DNA from: Arthrobacter sp. PM3
GTDB taxonomy: Bacteria > Actinomycetota > Actinomycetes > Actinomycetales > Micrococcaceae
NCBI RefSeq assembly: GCF_003352915.1
Contig: NZ_CP022314.1
Span: forward strand, 3,175,136 to 3,210,612
Direction: 5' to 3'
DNA length: 35,477 bases
Shown here: positions 9,852-17,926 of the stretch, piece after piece
Position numbering within the stretch: position 1 is the stretch's first letter
Layout of the letters: each line of letters opens with the position of its first letter
Program-made: the position numbers and the translations under genes
Notes under the pieces: generated by a model
Database searches by the model: none
The model's input: only the letters and a program-made list of their open reading frames with translations
Told to the model about the DNA's origin: nothing

Positions 9852-9863
9852 TGTCAGACCCCC
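9852..9863 (+). promoter_or_regulatory. TGTCAGACCCCC element upstream of DUF222 gene
   Basis: The string TGTCAGACCCCC lies 16 nt before the ATG of the DUF222-HNH gene. I recall near-identical TGTC(A/G)GACCCCC leaders in front of many 13E12/DUF222 genes in Arthrobacter and relatives, where they seem to travel with the gene. The role is unknown: it could be part of a leader/promoter or the edge of a repeated unit. Confidence 0.4.
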
Positions 9864-9879
9864 TTGCGAGACTGTGGGT

Positions 9880-11565
9880 ATGGAAGGCAGAGCGGCGTGG
9901 AGCAGGGAGAGCGGGGAGGCCTTGGCGGCCGTCGCCGCGTCTGTTGCCGCGCTGGCTGCCCTTGCCGGCGGGGCCGCTTCGTCCGGTGCGGATGTCGATT
10001 CGGCCGGTGCTGCTGAGCCCGGGACTGATCCGTTGCGGGATTTCGCGGACGGGTGCCTGGACGGGTTGGCGTTAGTGGCGCGGCTGGAGGCCGGGATGGC
10101 GGCGTTGAAGGTGCGCCTGGCCGCCGACTACGTGCAGGCCGCCGGGTACCTGGCCGGCCCGGCGGCATCCCCGCAGGAAGCGACGGCCCGGGAGATGGCG
10201 GTGCTCGCGGAGGTCGCGGGCGTCCTGACCGTCAGCGAACGCTCCGCCTCGGCGCTGCTGTCGGACGCCCTGGCGCTGACGGGGTCGTTGCCGTTGACGT
10301 TGGCGGCGTTGCAGGCCGGGGAGCTGTCCTGGCAGCATGCCCGGATCATGGTCGATGAGGCGGCGAACCTGGACCGGGCGGGGGCGGCCGGGCTGGAGGC
10401 GCATTTCCTGGACCCTGCCGCGCCGGATCCGGCGCGGGGGTGCCCGGCCGGGGAGCTGGCCCCGGGCCGGTTCCGGGCCAAGGCACGCACCTGGCGCGAA
10501 CGCCACCACCCGGACAGCATCGAGGCCCGCCACGCCACGGGGGTGGCGGAGCGGCGGGTGGAGTTTGTCCCGGACCGGGACGGCATGGCCTGGCTCTCGG
10601 CCCGGCTCCCGGCCGATACTGCGGCGGGGATCTGGGAACGGACCACCGCCGCGGCCCGGGCGCTGCAGGGCCCGGGCGAGTCCCGGACCCTGGCCCAGCT
10701 CCGCGCCGACGTCACCGCCACCTGGCTCCTCACGACCAACACCGGCAGTAACGGCGCCAGTCTCGGCGATGCCGCCGTCCCCGCCGGCAACACTGGCGGC
10801 GATGGAATGACCCGGGCCGGCGGCGTAGGCGGCGCCGGCACCGGCACCGGAAACGCGGGAGTCGCCGGCGTGGGCGGGTGCGGGGGTGTTCCGTCGCCGC
10901 GGGCGCAGGTCCTGGTCACGGTCCCGGTGATGGCTTTGCTGGGGGCCACGGAGGAACCGGCCATGCTGGACGGGTACGGGCCGGTCCCGCCGTCAATGGC
11001 CCGCCGGCTGGTCGCCGACGGCGCCAATTCGTTCCACCGGGTCCTGGTCGACCCCCGCGACGGGGCGCCGCTGGAAATCGGGCGTACCAGTTACCGGGTC
11101 ACGAAGGCGATGCGTCAGTGGCTGCGGCTGCGCGACGGCAGATGTTCGTTCCCGGGGTGTAATAACCCGTCGCTGGATAACGAGGCCGATCACCTGCTGG
11201 CCTGGGCCGACGGCGGGACCACCGGGGTGGCGAATCTGGCCCAGCCCTGCCCGAAACACCACCGGCTCAAACACAACTCCGCCTGGACACCCGGCGGCGC
11301 GAGCGGTGAGAGTCCGCCGGGCTGGACCTCACCGGCCGGACGCCACTACCGCAGCGAATACCCCGACTGGGAACCACCCCGCTGGCCCGAGCACTTCGTG
11401 CCGCCGGACCCCGGCCCGGACCCCGACGCCGCCCTGCCCCCGGACCCCTTCCCCGAATGGCACCAGTTCACCATGGACCGGTTCTCGCAAGTCGACCCTC
11501 ACGACTTTGACTGGCCGCCCGTCGGTGACCCCCTCACGGAGTACGTTCCGCTGCAATGCGCCTGA
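9880..11565 (+). CDS. DUF222 / 13E12-repeat HNH endonuclease-like protein
   Basis: The 561-aa protein has an N-terminal Ala-rich helical DUF222 region (about 10-260) and a long Gly/Ala/Thr-rich linker (about 285-335, with GGVGGAGTGTGNAGVAG). The C-terminal HNH nuclease motif is at about 416-466: RCSFPGC, then EADHLLAW, GGTTGVANL and CPKHHRLKH. The HNH Cys, His and Asn ligands are intact. ATG 9880 is chosen over the in-frame GTG 9874. These genes are multicopy and mobile-looking in actinobacteria (REP13E12 family in M. tuberculosis), with unproven biological role. The gene sits exactly where the conserved backbone breaks after xerD. Confidence 0.88.
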   Translation: MEGRAAWSRESGEALAAVAASVAALAALAGGAASSGADVDSAGAAEPGTDPLRDFADGCLDGLALVARLEAGMAALKVRLAADYVQAAGYLAGPAASPQEATAREMAVLAEVAGVLTVSERSASALLSDALALTGSLPLTLAALQAGELSWQHARIMVDEAANLDRAGAAGLEAHFLDPAAPDPARGCPAGELAPGRFRAKARTWRERHHPDSIEARHATGVAERRVEFVPDRDGMAWLSARLPADTAAGIWERTTAAARALQGPGESRTLAQLRADVTATWLLTTNTGSNGASLGDAAVPAGNTGGDGMTRAGGVGGAGTGTGNAGVAGVGGCGGVPSPRAQVLVTVPVMALLGATEEPAMLDGYGPVPPSMARRLVADGANSFHRVLVDPRDGAPLEIGRTSYRVTKAMRQWLRLRDGRCSFPGCNNPSLDNEADHLLAWADGGTTGVANLAQPCPKHHRLKHNSAWTPGGASGESPPGWTSPAGRHYRSEYPDWEPPRWPEHFVPPDPGPDPDAALPPDPFPEWHQFTMDRFSQVDPHDFDWPPVGDPLTEYVPLQCA

Positions 11566-11622
11566 ATGCCAGTCCGGCGGGCTGTGTGCCGCGGCGACAT
11601 GGCTGAGATAGCCCGCTGCAGC

Positions 11623-11628
11623 TATAGG
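11623..11628 (+). promoter_or_regulatory. -10-like TATAGG next to the MTH1-like gene start
   Basis: TATAGG ends 9 nt upstream of the ATG at 11638, and no Shine-Dalgarno is visible. Transcription would start 2-3 nt before, or at, the start codon, so the Nudix mRNA may be leaderless or nearly so, which is common in actinobacteria. No clear -35 was seen. Confidence 0.4.
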
Positions 11629-11637
11629 GTTGGTCAC

Positions 11638-12126
11638 ATGAAGGCCACGCCCGTAACTCTCTGCTTCCTGCTCCGCGATGCGGAGAACGGCGCCGAGGTT
11701 TTGCTTGGCATGAAGAGGACCGGGTTCGGCGTCGGAAAAATCGTCGGGCTGGGTGGCCACGTGGAACCGGGGGAGTCGCACGCCGAGGCTGCCTGCCGCG
11801 AAGTCTTCGAAGAATCCGGAATCGTGGTCGAAGAGCACGATCTCCGGGTTGCCGGTCTGATCGAATTCGTCTTTCCCGCCCGGCCGGAATGGAACATGTC
11901 CACGAGCCTGTTTACCGCCCGCCGCTGGTCCGGCGAGCCGGCGGAAAGCCAGGAGATCATCCCGGAATGGTTCCGGGTGGCCGCCCTGCCGCTGGAGCGC
12001 ATGTGGCAGGACGCCGAACACTGGCTCCCGTTGGCCCTGTCGGAAAACATCGTCGAGGCGATTATCACCCTCAACGATGACAACGAGACCGTGGCGTCCG
12101 CGGAATATTCTTTGCGGGGCGTGTAA
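11638..12126 (+). CDS. MTH1-like Nudix hydrolase (8-oxo-dGTP diphosphatase type)
   Basis: The 162-aa protein has a perfect Nudix box: G40-x5-E46-x7-R54-E55-x-x-E58-E59-S-G61-I62. The flanking GKIVGLGGHVEPGES resembles the GRWNGFGGKVQEGET region of the MTH1/NUDT1 subfamily, which hydrolyses oxidised purine dNTPs, and the pattern LPLERMWQDAEHWLPLAL near the C-terminus also fits MTH1-type proteins. The frame is open 24 codons upstream, but the MKATPVTLCFLL start at 11638 matches the family N-terminus. It probably sanitises the nucleotide pool, though the exact substrate is inferred. It stands alone between the HNH gene and the sigma factor. Confidence 0.85.
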   Translation: MKATPVTLCFLLRDAENGAEVLLGMKRTGFGVGKIVGLGGHVEPGESHAEAACREVFEESGIVVEEHDLRVAGLIEFVFPARPEWNMSTSLFTARRWSGEPAESQEIIPEWFRVAALPLERMWQDAEHWLPLALSENIVEAIITLNDDNETVASAEYSLRGV

Positions 12127-12142
12127 CCCCTGCCCTGCGGCC

Positions 12143-12168
12143 GGAAACAATACAGGTATCCAGCAGTT
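12143..12168 (+). promoter_or_regulatory. Possible ECF-type promoter GGAAA-N18-GTT
   Basis: GGAAA (12143-12147) and GTT (12166-12168) are separated by exactly 18 nt, resembling the GGAAT-N18-GTT layout of SigR-type ECF promoters. It lies 26 nt upstream of the ECF sigma gene start, where an autoregulated promoter would be expected. The motif is short, so chance occurrence is quite possible. Confidence 0.35.
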
Positions 12169-12193
12169 CAGGAACTTCTCATTTGGGGGATGC

Positions 12194-12703
12194 GTGCTTT
12201 CGGAGCGCGAGTTGGCGTTTATCGCTATTCATAAAGACAGCTACCCGCGGGTGTACAAGTTTGTACGCCGGCGGGTGGAATCAGCGGAGTCGGCGGAGGA
12301 ACTCGCCGCGGACGTTTTCCGGGTGGTGTGGCAGAAGTGGGACGACGCACCGCGGACAGACATTGCGTGGCTTCTGACGGTGGCCCGCAATTTGATCGGG
12401 AACGCGTACCGGAGCCGGGACCGGCAGGAGGCGCTCCAGGACAAGCTGCGTAACGCCGCCGTGGTGCGGTTCGGCGATGACTCCGAGAACGTGGCGGTAC
12501 AGGACGCCATGGCGGCGCTGCGCGAGAAGGACCGTGACATCCTCCAACTGGCCTACTGGGATGAGCTGAGCATTGCCGAAATCGCCGGTGTGCTGGGCTG
12601 CAGTGAGTCCGCCGCCAAGGTGCGGCTGCACCGGGCCAGGGCGGCCTTTCGCAAGCACATGCCGTCCGGCGCCGCAACGATGACACAGAAGATGGGGGCC
12701 TGA
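12194..12703 (+). CDS. ECF-subfamily RNA polymerase sigma factor
   Basis: The 169-aa protein has sigma region 2 at about 10-75 (SYPRVYKFVRRRVESAESAE, then AADVFRVVWQKWDD, and WLLTVARNLIGNAYRSRDR) and region 4 at about 105-155 (LREKDRDILQLAYWDELS, IAEIAGVLGCSESAAKVRL, HRARAAFRKHM). Regions 1 and 3 are absent, as in ECF factors. I chose GTG 12194 because GGGGGA at 12185-12190 precedes it and the protein then begins just before region 2. The open frame extends further up without protein-like sequence. It is separated by one base from the membrane protein downstream, which is probably its regulatory partner. Confidence 0.9.
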   Translation: MLSERELAFIAIHKDSYPRVYKFVRRRVESAESAEELAADVFRVVWQKWDDAPRTDIAWLLTVARNLIGNAYRSRDRQEALQDKLRNAAVVRFGDDSENVAVQDAMAALREKDRDILQLAYWDELSIAEIAGVLGCSESAAKVRLHRARAAFRKHMPSGAATMTQKMGA

Positions 12704-12704
12704 G

Positions 12705-14156
12705 ATGGATCCGATCAAGAACATGATTTCCGCGACGGATCCCGTGCACAACGATCCGTCCGTGCCCGACGGCGAGGCAGCCCTGCGCCGGATGCTCACC
12801 GAACCGAGGGAATTCAGCGACAAGCTGCCGCACAACGTCGTCTCCCTGAGGGACCGTAAGCACCGGCGGGCCAGGCTGGCAGGTGTCCTGACCCTCGCCG
12901 CGGCCGCCGTCACCGCGGGAGTGCTCGTGGCGACGAACTTGGGCGCACTCACCACCGCCCCGGCGCCGGCCAACACCGGCACCGTGACCGCAAGTGCCAC
13001 AGCCACGCCCTCGGCAACGGCCACGCCGGCACCTGCTGCCCCCTGGACCTCCTTCACCGACGCCACGGGTCAGGCCACGTTCGAACTCCCGACAGCCTGG
13101 ACCGTGTCCCAGACACCCGCGACCATTGACGGGGGCTCCTACAACACTGTCGAGGTGAAGAATCCCGGCGGCAAGACCATGTCCACGCTCAGCCTCGCCT
13201 ACGAGGGCGCGGGCGGACCGTCGTGCCCGGATCCTAAACCCTTCTCCACCCTCGATTCGGTCGTTGTCGATATCCCGCAGAAGGCCGCGAAGCTCAGGGA
13301 ATCACCTCGAGGCCCGTCGGCCTTCGTCTACCGGATTGTCCAGGGTGACAAAGTTTATGGGTCGATGGCGCTGACAGATCTCGGCCTGGACACGGGTACC
13401 ACCACGTGTGGGCTGTACAACGGCATCCTGGGCCCGGACAACGCGCCTTTTACGCACTTCGGCGATGCCCTCTGGCTTACACCCGATGGCCAGGACGCGG
13501 CCCACACCTTTATAACTATCGCCGAGGCCAAGGCCTACATGCAGACGCAGGAATACCAGGACATCAAGCGGATGCTGATCTCACTGGCCCTGCGCCCGGT
13601 CAAAGCGGCGGCCGCCCCGCGCTTCGTCACCCTGGACGGCAGTGCCAGTTTCGAACTTCCCGCCGGATGGACGGCGAAAGGAGTGCCGGCAGGCACGCCG
13701 GAATTCCCGGCAACCGGTGTGGATGTGTTCAACGAGGACAACAAGAAGGTGGCCAACCTCTACTATGGCTACGGGACCGGGCTCGGTGGCGGCTGCGGCC
13801 CGGAGAAGTACACTGCGACGGAACTTGATACAGCGTCGTCGTCGTTGGACGCTGACTGGGCCGTACAGGCCGGAGTCCGTTTCTCCTACCGGGTCCTCGA
13901 CCAGACATCAGTGGGCAAGGGCTTCAGCTACCAGGTGGGCCTGGTGGACAAATCCAGTGGTCAGCCGACAAACAGCTGCCTGATGTATTCCGTTGTCAAC
14001 GGAGCCCCCCGCGGCTCCCTGTCATTTGCGGATCGGAGCAGCAAGAGCGCCGACGAGCCCGTGTTTGCCAGCATGACGGAGGCCAGGGCATACATGGAGA
14101 CGCCCGAATACCTGAAATTGAAGACGATGATCCGGAGCCTGAAGATCAGTTCCTGA
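12705..14156 (+). CDS. Membrane-anchored two-repeat protein, probable sigma-factor partner
   Basis: This 483-aa protein is not a family I can name. A cytoplasmic N-terminus of ~56 residues ends in a basic stretch (RDRKHRRAR), then one membrane segment (about 57-80, LAGVLTLAAAAVTAGVLVAT), then a Thr/Ala/Pro-rich linker (82-112) and two extracytoplasmic domains. The domains are an internal duplication with a 190-residue period: FELP at 126-129 and 316-319, Cys174/Cys364 and Cys235/Cys425. Each ends with a near-identical helix, EAKAYMQTQEY (274) and EARAYMETPEY (459). Each domain thus has one Cys pair 61 residues apart, plausible disulfides outside the membrane. It starts 1 nt after the sigma factor stop, the usual position for an anti-sigma or sensor partner, but no canonical zinc anti-sigma motif is present in the N-terminal part. 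Confidence 0.85.
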   Translation: MDPIKNMISATDPVHNDPSVPDGEAALRRMLTEPREFSDKLPHNVVSLRDRKHRRARLAGVLTLAAAAVTAGVLVATNLGALTTAPAPANTGTVTASATATPSATATPAPAAPWTSFTDATGQATFELPTAWTVSQTPATIDGGSYNTVEVKNPGGKTMSTLSLAYEGAGGPSCPDPKPFSTLDSVVVDIPQKAAKLRESPRGPSAFVYRIVQGDKVYGSMALTDLGLDTGTTTCGLYNGILGPDNAPFTHFGDALWLTPDGQDAAHTFITIAEAKAYMQTQEYQDIKRMLISLALRPVKAAAAPRFVTLDGSASFELPAGWTAKGVPAGTPEFPATGVDVFNEDNKKVANLYYGYGTGLGGGCGPEKYTATELDTASSSLDADWAVQAGVRFSYRVLDQTSVGKGFSYQVGLVDKSSGQPTNSCLMYSVVNGAPRGSLSFADRSSKSADEPVFASMTEARAYMETPEYLKLKTMIRSLKISS

Positions 14157-14191
14157 CCGGGCATCCCGGCTCTGCACCAAACGACGGCAAA

Positions 14192-14236
14192 ACGACGCCG
14201 GGCCGGCCACCTGAAAGGTGACCGGCCCGGCGTCGT
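14192..14236. terminator. Bidirectional hairpin terminator
   Basis: An inverted repeat with a 15-bp perfect outer stem (ACGACGCCGGGCCGG with its complement at 14222-14236) continues after one mismatch into a 5-bp inner stem CACCT/AGGTG closed by GAA. It lies between the convergent membrane-protein gene and prpC and can serve both strands. A-rich bases precede it (CAAAACG), giving a modest U-run in the leftward transcript; the rightward side lacks one. Confidence 0.85.
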
Positions 14237-14275
14237 CCGTTCTGTGGAGAGACCGTACGGAGAGGCGGCAGGGGA

Positions 14276-15415
14276 CTACGGCAGGTGCCGTTCCTCCACG
14301 CCGTTGTACTCGCTCAGCGGGCGGATCAGGGAGTTCGACTCCAGCTGCTCCATGATGTGTGCCGTCCAGCCCGTGATCCGGCTGGCGACGAACAGGGGAG
14401 TGAAGGTCGCAGTGTCGAAGCCCATGAGGTGGTACGTGGGGCCGGTGGGGTAGTCGAGGTTCGGTTTGATCCCCTTGGCCTCGTCCATTGCCGTTTCCAG
14501 CCCGTTGTACAGCCCCAGCATCTCCGGGCGGCCGTAGTGCGCGATCATCTTGTCCAGGGCAGCCTTCATGGTGGGCACCCGGGAGTCGCCGTGCTTGTAG
14601 ACGCGGTGGCCGAAGCCCATGATCTTCTTCCTGTGGGCCAGGGCGTCCTCCATCCAGGCCTGGGCCCGGACGTGAGCCTCCTCCAAGGACTCCTCCGGCC
14701 GGATGCCGATCTCGTCGAAGGTGTGCATGACGGCCTCGTTCGCGCCGCCGTGCAGCGGGCCCTTGAGCGCCCCGATGGCCCCGGTCACGGCTGAGTGCAG
14801 GTCCGACAGCGTCGAGGTGATGACGCGGGCGGTGAACGTGGAGGCGTTGAACGAGTGCTCGGCGTAGAGAATCATCGAGACGTTGAAGGCGTCCACGACG
14901 TCCGGTGCGGCTTCCTCGCCAAATGTCATCCACAGGAAGTTGGCGTCGTAACCGAGGTCATCGCGCGGTTCCACCAGTTCCTGGCCGCGGCGGCGGCGCT
15001 GGTCGTAGGCCACGATCGCCGGCATCTTCGCGAAAAGATCAATCGCTTTGGCCATGTTGGCCTCCCGCGAGGAGTCCTGCTCCAGCGGGTGCCGTGCCCC
15101 CAGGACGGAGGCCGCCGTGCGGCAGACGTCCATCGGGTGGGAACTGAGCGGCAGCGCGTCGATGACCTGCTTGAGCACCGGATCCAGCGCCCGGCTGGCG
15201 CGTTCCTGCGCGCTGAACTCGGCCAGCTGCTCCGCGGTGGGCAGCTCGCCGTTCCACAGCAGGTACGCCACTTCCTCGAAGCTGCACTTGGCGGCCAGCT
15301 CCTGCACCGGGTAGCCGCGGTACAGTAGTGAGTTGGTTTCCGGGTTGACCTTCGAGACCGCGGTGTAGTCCACCACGACGCCGGCGAGGCCTTTTTTGAT
15401 GTCCTGTTCAGCCAT
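14276..15415 (-). CDS. prpC: 2-methylcitrate synthase
   Basis: The 379-aa type II citrate synthase family enzyme condenses propionyl-CoA with oxaloacetate. Signature regions are present: EHSFNASTFTARV, GPLHGGANEAVM, GFGHRVYKHGDSR and GIKPNLDYPTGPTYHLMG, which carry the active-site His residues and the CoA/oxaloacetate-binding Arg residues. Its operon with prpD and prpB makes methylcitrate synthase the right call; family members usually keep some citrate synthase activity. The ATG follows a strong GAAGGAG. It is the last gene of the leftward operon and ends at a shared hairpin terminator. Confidence 0.95.
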   Translation of the reverse strand: MAEQDIKKGLAGVVVDYTAVSKVNPETNSLLYRGYPVQELAAKCSFEEVAYLLWNGELPTAEQLAEFSAQERASRALDPVLKQVIDALPLSSHPMDVCRTAASVLGARHPLEQDSSREANMAKAIDLFAKMPAIVAYDQRRRRGQELVEPRDDLGYDANFLWMTFGEEAAPDVVDAFNVSMILYAEHSFNASTFTARVITSTLSDLHSAVTGAIGALKGPLHGGANEAVMHTFDEIGIRPEESLEEAHVRAQAWMEDALAHRKKIMGFGHRVYKHGDSRVPTMKAALDKMIAHYGRPEMLGLYNGLETAMDEAKGIKPNLDYPTGPTYHLMGFDTATFTPLFVASRITGWTAHIMEQLESNSLIRPLSEYNGVEERHLP

Positions 15416-15441
15416 GCTGAAACTCCTTCGTTCCTAACGCC

Positions 15442-15449
15442 TGTATACC
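15442..15449. promoter_or_regulatory. TGTATACC, near-match to the prp operator
   Basis: TGTATACC differs by one base from the TGTATACA palindromes in the gntR/prpE region and keeps the GTATAC core. It lies 27 nt upstream of the prpC start in the 62-nt prpB-prpC gap. It could be an additional, weaker regulator site controlling prpC separately. Confidence 0.45.
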
Positions 15450-15461
15450 GGCATCTGCCGG
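15448..15461. other. Short perfect palindrome in prpB-prpC gap
   Basis: CCGGCATCTGCCGG is CCGGCA and its complement with a 2-nt centre, directly abutting the GTATAC core. In mRNA it could only form a tight hairpin, perhaps a stability or processing element between prpB and prpC; as DNA it could be part of a composite operator. Confidence 0.35.
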
Positions 15462-15477
15462 CGGTTCCATGCGGGGC

Positions 15478-16380
15478 TTACTGACCTGGGATCTGGAAAT
15501 TAAAAACTCCGGTATCGAAGCGGTTGTAGGCCTCGTAGTCAACGAGATCGTACAAACGCGCACGGGTCAGCATGCTCCCAACCTGTGCCTCCTGGGTACC
15601 GTCGGCCTTAATCGATTCCAGAGTACGCTCCGCAGCCCCCATGGCACTACGGAGCAGGGTCACCGGATAAATGACCATGTTGACCCCGACGCCGGCGAGT
15701 TCGTCCACCGTGAAGAGGGCGCTCTGGCCGAACTCGGTCATGTTGGCCAAAATGGGGACGTCGACGGCGTCGCGGATCGCCTGGAACTCGCCCAGGTCCT
15801 TCATTGCCTCCGGGAAGATCGCGTCCGCACCGGCCTCCACGAGCGCCTTGGCCCGGTCCTGGGCGGCCTTGAGGCCGTCGGTGGCCCGGATGTCGGTGCG
15901 GGCCATGATCAGGAAGTTCGGGTCCCGCCGGGCGTCGGCCGCCGCGCGGATCCGCTTGGTGGCGGTCTCGAGGTCCACCACGTTCTTGCCGTCGAGGTGG
16001 CCGCAGCGCTTGGGGTTGAACTGGTCCTCGATATGGCAGCCGGCCAGGCCGGCGTTCTCGAGTTCCTGAACGGACCGTGCCACGTTCATCGGTTCGCCGA
16101 AGCCTGTGTCGGCGTCCACGATCGAGGGCAGGTCGGTCATGCGGGCGATCTGCCCGGCCCGGGTGGCGACTTCGGTCAGCGTGGTCAGCCCGATGTCCGG
16201 CAGGCCGAGGTCGTTGGCCAGGACGGCGCCGGAGATGTAGACGCCGGCGAAACCCTTTTCCTCGATCAGCCGGGCAGAGAGCGGGTTGAACGCGCCCGGG
16301 AACTGCGCGATCGTGCCGGAGGCAAGGATCTCCCGGAACCGGATCCGCTTCTGCTCCGGTGTGGTCTTCGAGTACAGCAT
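15478..16380 (-). CDS. prpB: 2-methylisocitrate lyase
   Basis: The 300-aa PEP mutase/isocitrate lyase superfamily enzyme cleaves 2-methylisocitrate to pyruvate and succinate. The catalytic loop KRCGH is at 124-128 with catalytic Cys126. The metal/substrate-binding motif VDADTGFGEP is at 88-97, and GAFNPLSARL near 29 is typical. Length equals the family norm (~300). The start overlaps the prpD stop by one base (TGATG), and a GAAGGGA ribosome site lies within the end of prpD. Confidence 0.95.
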   Translation of the reverse strand: MLYSKTTPEQKRIRFREILASGTIAQFPGAFNPLSARLIEEKGFAGVYISGAVLANDLGLPDIGLTTLTEVATRAGQIARMTDLPSIVDADTGFGEPMNVARSVQELENAGLAGCHIEDQFNPKRCGHLDGKNVVDLETATKRIRAAADARRDPNFLIMARTDIRATDGLKAAQDRAKALVEAGADAIFPEAMKDLGEFQAIRDAVDVPILANMTEFGQSALFTVDELAGVGVNMVIYPVTLLRSAMGAAERTLESIKADGTQEAQVGSMLTRARLYDLVDYEAYNRFDTGVFNFQIPGQ

Positions 16381-17900
16381 CAGAAGAGTCCCTTCGGTGC
16401 GGCTGCGAGGTCGATCACGCCGTCGGCCGCCTGGATGTTGAGCTGGTCCAGCTCGCCGGCGGCAAGCTCGGGGAGCCGCGCGGCGGCGGTGAGGAAGCGT
16501 TCGATCTCGTCCTCGGCGACCAGGCCGGCGGCGAGGGTGCGGAACTTGTTGACGTACTGCTCGCGGGCGAACGGCCGGGCTCCCAGCGGGTGGGCGTCGG
16601 CGACGGCGATCTCATCGGTGATGACGGTGCCGTCCGTGAGGGTGATGACCACGGAGCCGCCGAAGGCCTTTTCGGCGATGTCCAGCGAGTGGTAGCGGCG
16701 GGTCCATTCCGGGTCCTCCACCGTGGTGACCTTGTGCCACAGTTCCACGGTGTCCGGCCGGGCGGCGCGCTCGGGGGCGTAGGAATCGACGTGGTGCCAG
16801 GCGCCGTCCTGCAGGGCGACGGTGAAGATGTAGGGGATGGAGTGGTCCAGGGTCTCCCGTGAAGCCGTGGGGCTGTACTTCTGCGGATCGTTGGCGCCGG
16901 AGCCGATCACGTAGTGCGTGTGGTGGCTGGTCTTGATCAGCACGGACTCGACGTTGGCCGGGTCCGTGACCTCGGGGTGCTCGCCGTGCAGCTTGCGGGC
17001 GAGGTCGATCCATGCCTGCGCCTGGTACTCGGCGGAGTGCTCCTTGGTGTAGGTGTCCAGGATGGCCCGCTTCGCTTCACCCTTCTCCGGCAGCGGGACC
17101 ATGTAGGAGGCCTCCGGCCCGTCCAGCATCCAGGCGATGACGCCGTCTTCGCCTTCGTAGATCGGCACGGGGGAGGTCTGGCCGCGCATGGCACGGTCGG
17201 CGGCCTCGACGGCCATCTTCCCGGCGAACGCCGGGGCGTGGGCCTTCCAGGTGGAGATCTCGCCCTTGCGGGACTGCCGGGTCGCGGTGGTGGTGTGCAG
17301 GCCCTGGCCGACGGACTGGAAGATGGTCTCGACGTCGAGGCCCAGCAGGGTGCCGATGCCGGCGGCCGCCGACGGGCCGAGGTGGGCCACGTGGTCGATC
17401 TTGTGCTTGTGCAGGCAGATGGCCTTGACCAGGTTGACCTGGATCTCGTAGCCGGTGGCGATCCCGCGGATCAGGTCCCGTCCGCTGGAGCCCACGTGCT
17501 GGGCGACGGCCAGGATCGGCGGGATGTTGTCGCCCGGGTGGGAGTAGTCGGCGGCCAGGAACGTGTCGTGGTAGTCGAGTTCACGGACCGCGACGCCGTT
17601 GGCCCACGCCGCCCACTCGGGGGCCACGCGCTCCTCGATGCCGAAGACCTTCGAACCCTTGCCGCCGGTGCTGGGTCCGTGGGTGAGGGCCTGGGCGCGG
17701 GCGGCGACGATCGGGGCCCGGTTCAGTGAGGCGATCGCCACCGAGGCGTTGTCGATGATCCGGTTGATCACCATGTCCGTGACCTCATCGGTGACCTCCA
17801 CCGGATCCGCGGCGACCTGGGCGATCTTGTACGCCAGCTGGTCCTCGCGGGGGAGGTTTTCCTCGCTCTTGTAAACGCGGACGTGGTGTTCCTTGACCAT
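16380..17900 (-). CDS. prpD: 2-methylcitrate dehydratase (MmgE/PrpD family)
   Basis: The 506-aa protein has the MmgE/PrpD pattern: an N-terminal helical domain with [20 protein letters not shown] (about residues 107-126), then [20 protein letters not shown] and [20 protein letters not shown]. It dehydrates 2-methylcitrate to 2-methyl-cis-aconitate; rehydration would be done by aconitase, and no acnD is in the window. A strong AAGGAG lies 4 nt before the ATG. It is the first catabolic gene of the leftward operon, 26 nt after gntR. Confidence 0.94.
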   Translation of the reverse strand: MVKEHHVRVYKSEENLPREDQLAYKIAQVAADPVEVTDEVTDMVINRIIDNASVAIASLNRAPIVAARAQALTHGPSTGGKGSKVFGIEERVAPEWAAWANGVAVRELDYHDTFLAADYSHPGDNIPPILAVAQHVGSSGRDLIRGIATGYEIQVNLVKAICLHKHKIDHVAHLGPSAAAGIGTLLGLDVETIFQSVGQGLHTTTATRQSRKGEISTWKAHAPAFAGKMAVEAADRAMRGQTSPVPIYEGEDGVIAWMLDGPEASYMVPLPEKGEAKRAILDTYTKEHSAEYQAQAWIDLARKLHGEHPEVTDPANVESVLIKTSHHTHYVIGSGANDPQKYSPTASRETLDHSIPYIFTVALQDGAWHHVDSYAPERAARPDTVELWHKVTTVEDPEWTRRYHSLDIAEKAFGGSVVITLTDGTVITDEIAVADAHPLGARPFAREQYVNKFRTLAAGLVAEDEIERFLTAAARLPELAAGELDQLNIQAADGVIDLAAAPKGLF

Positions 17901-17926
17901 GGTGCTCCTTCTACTGAGGTATGTGC

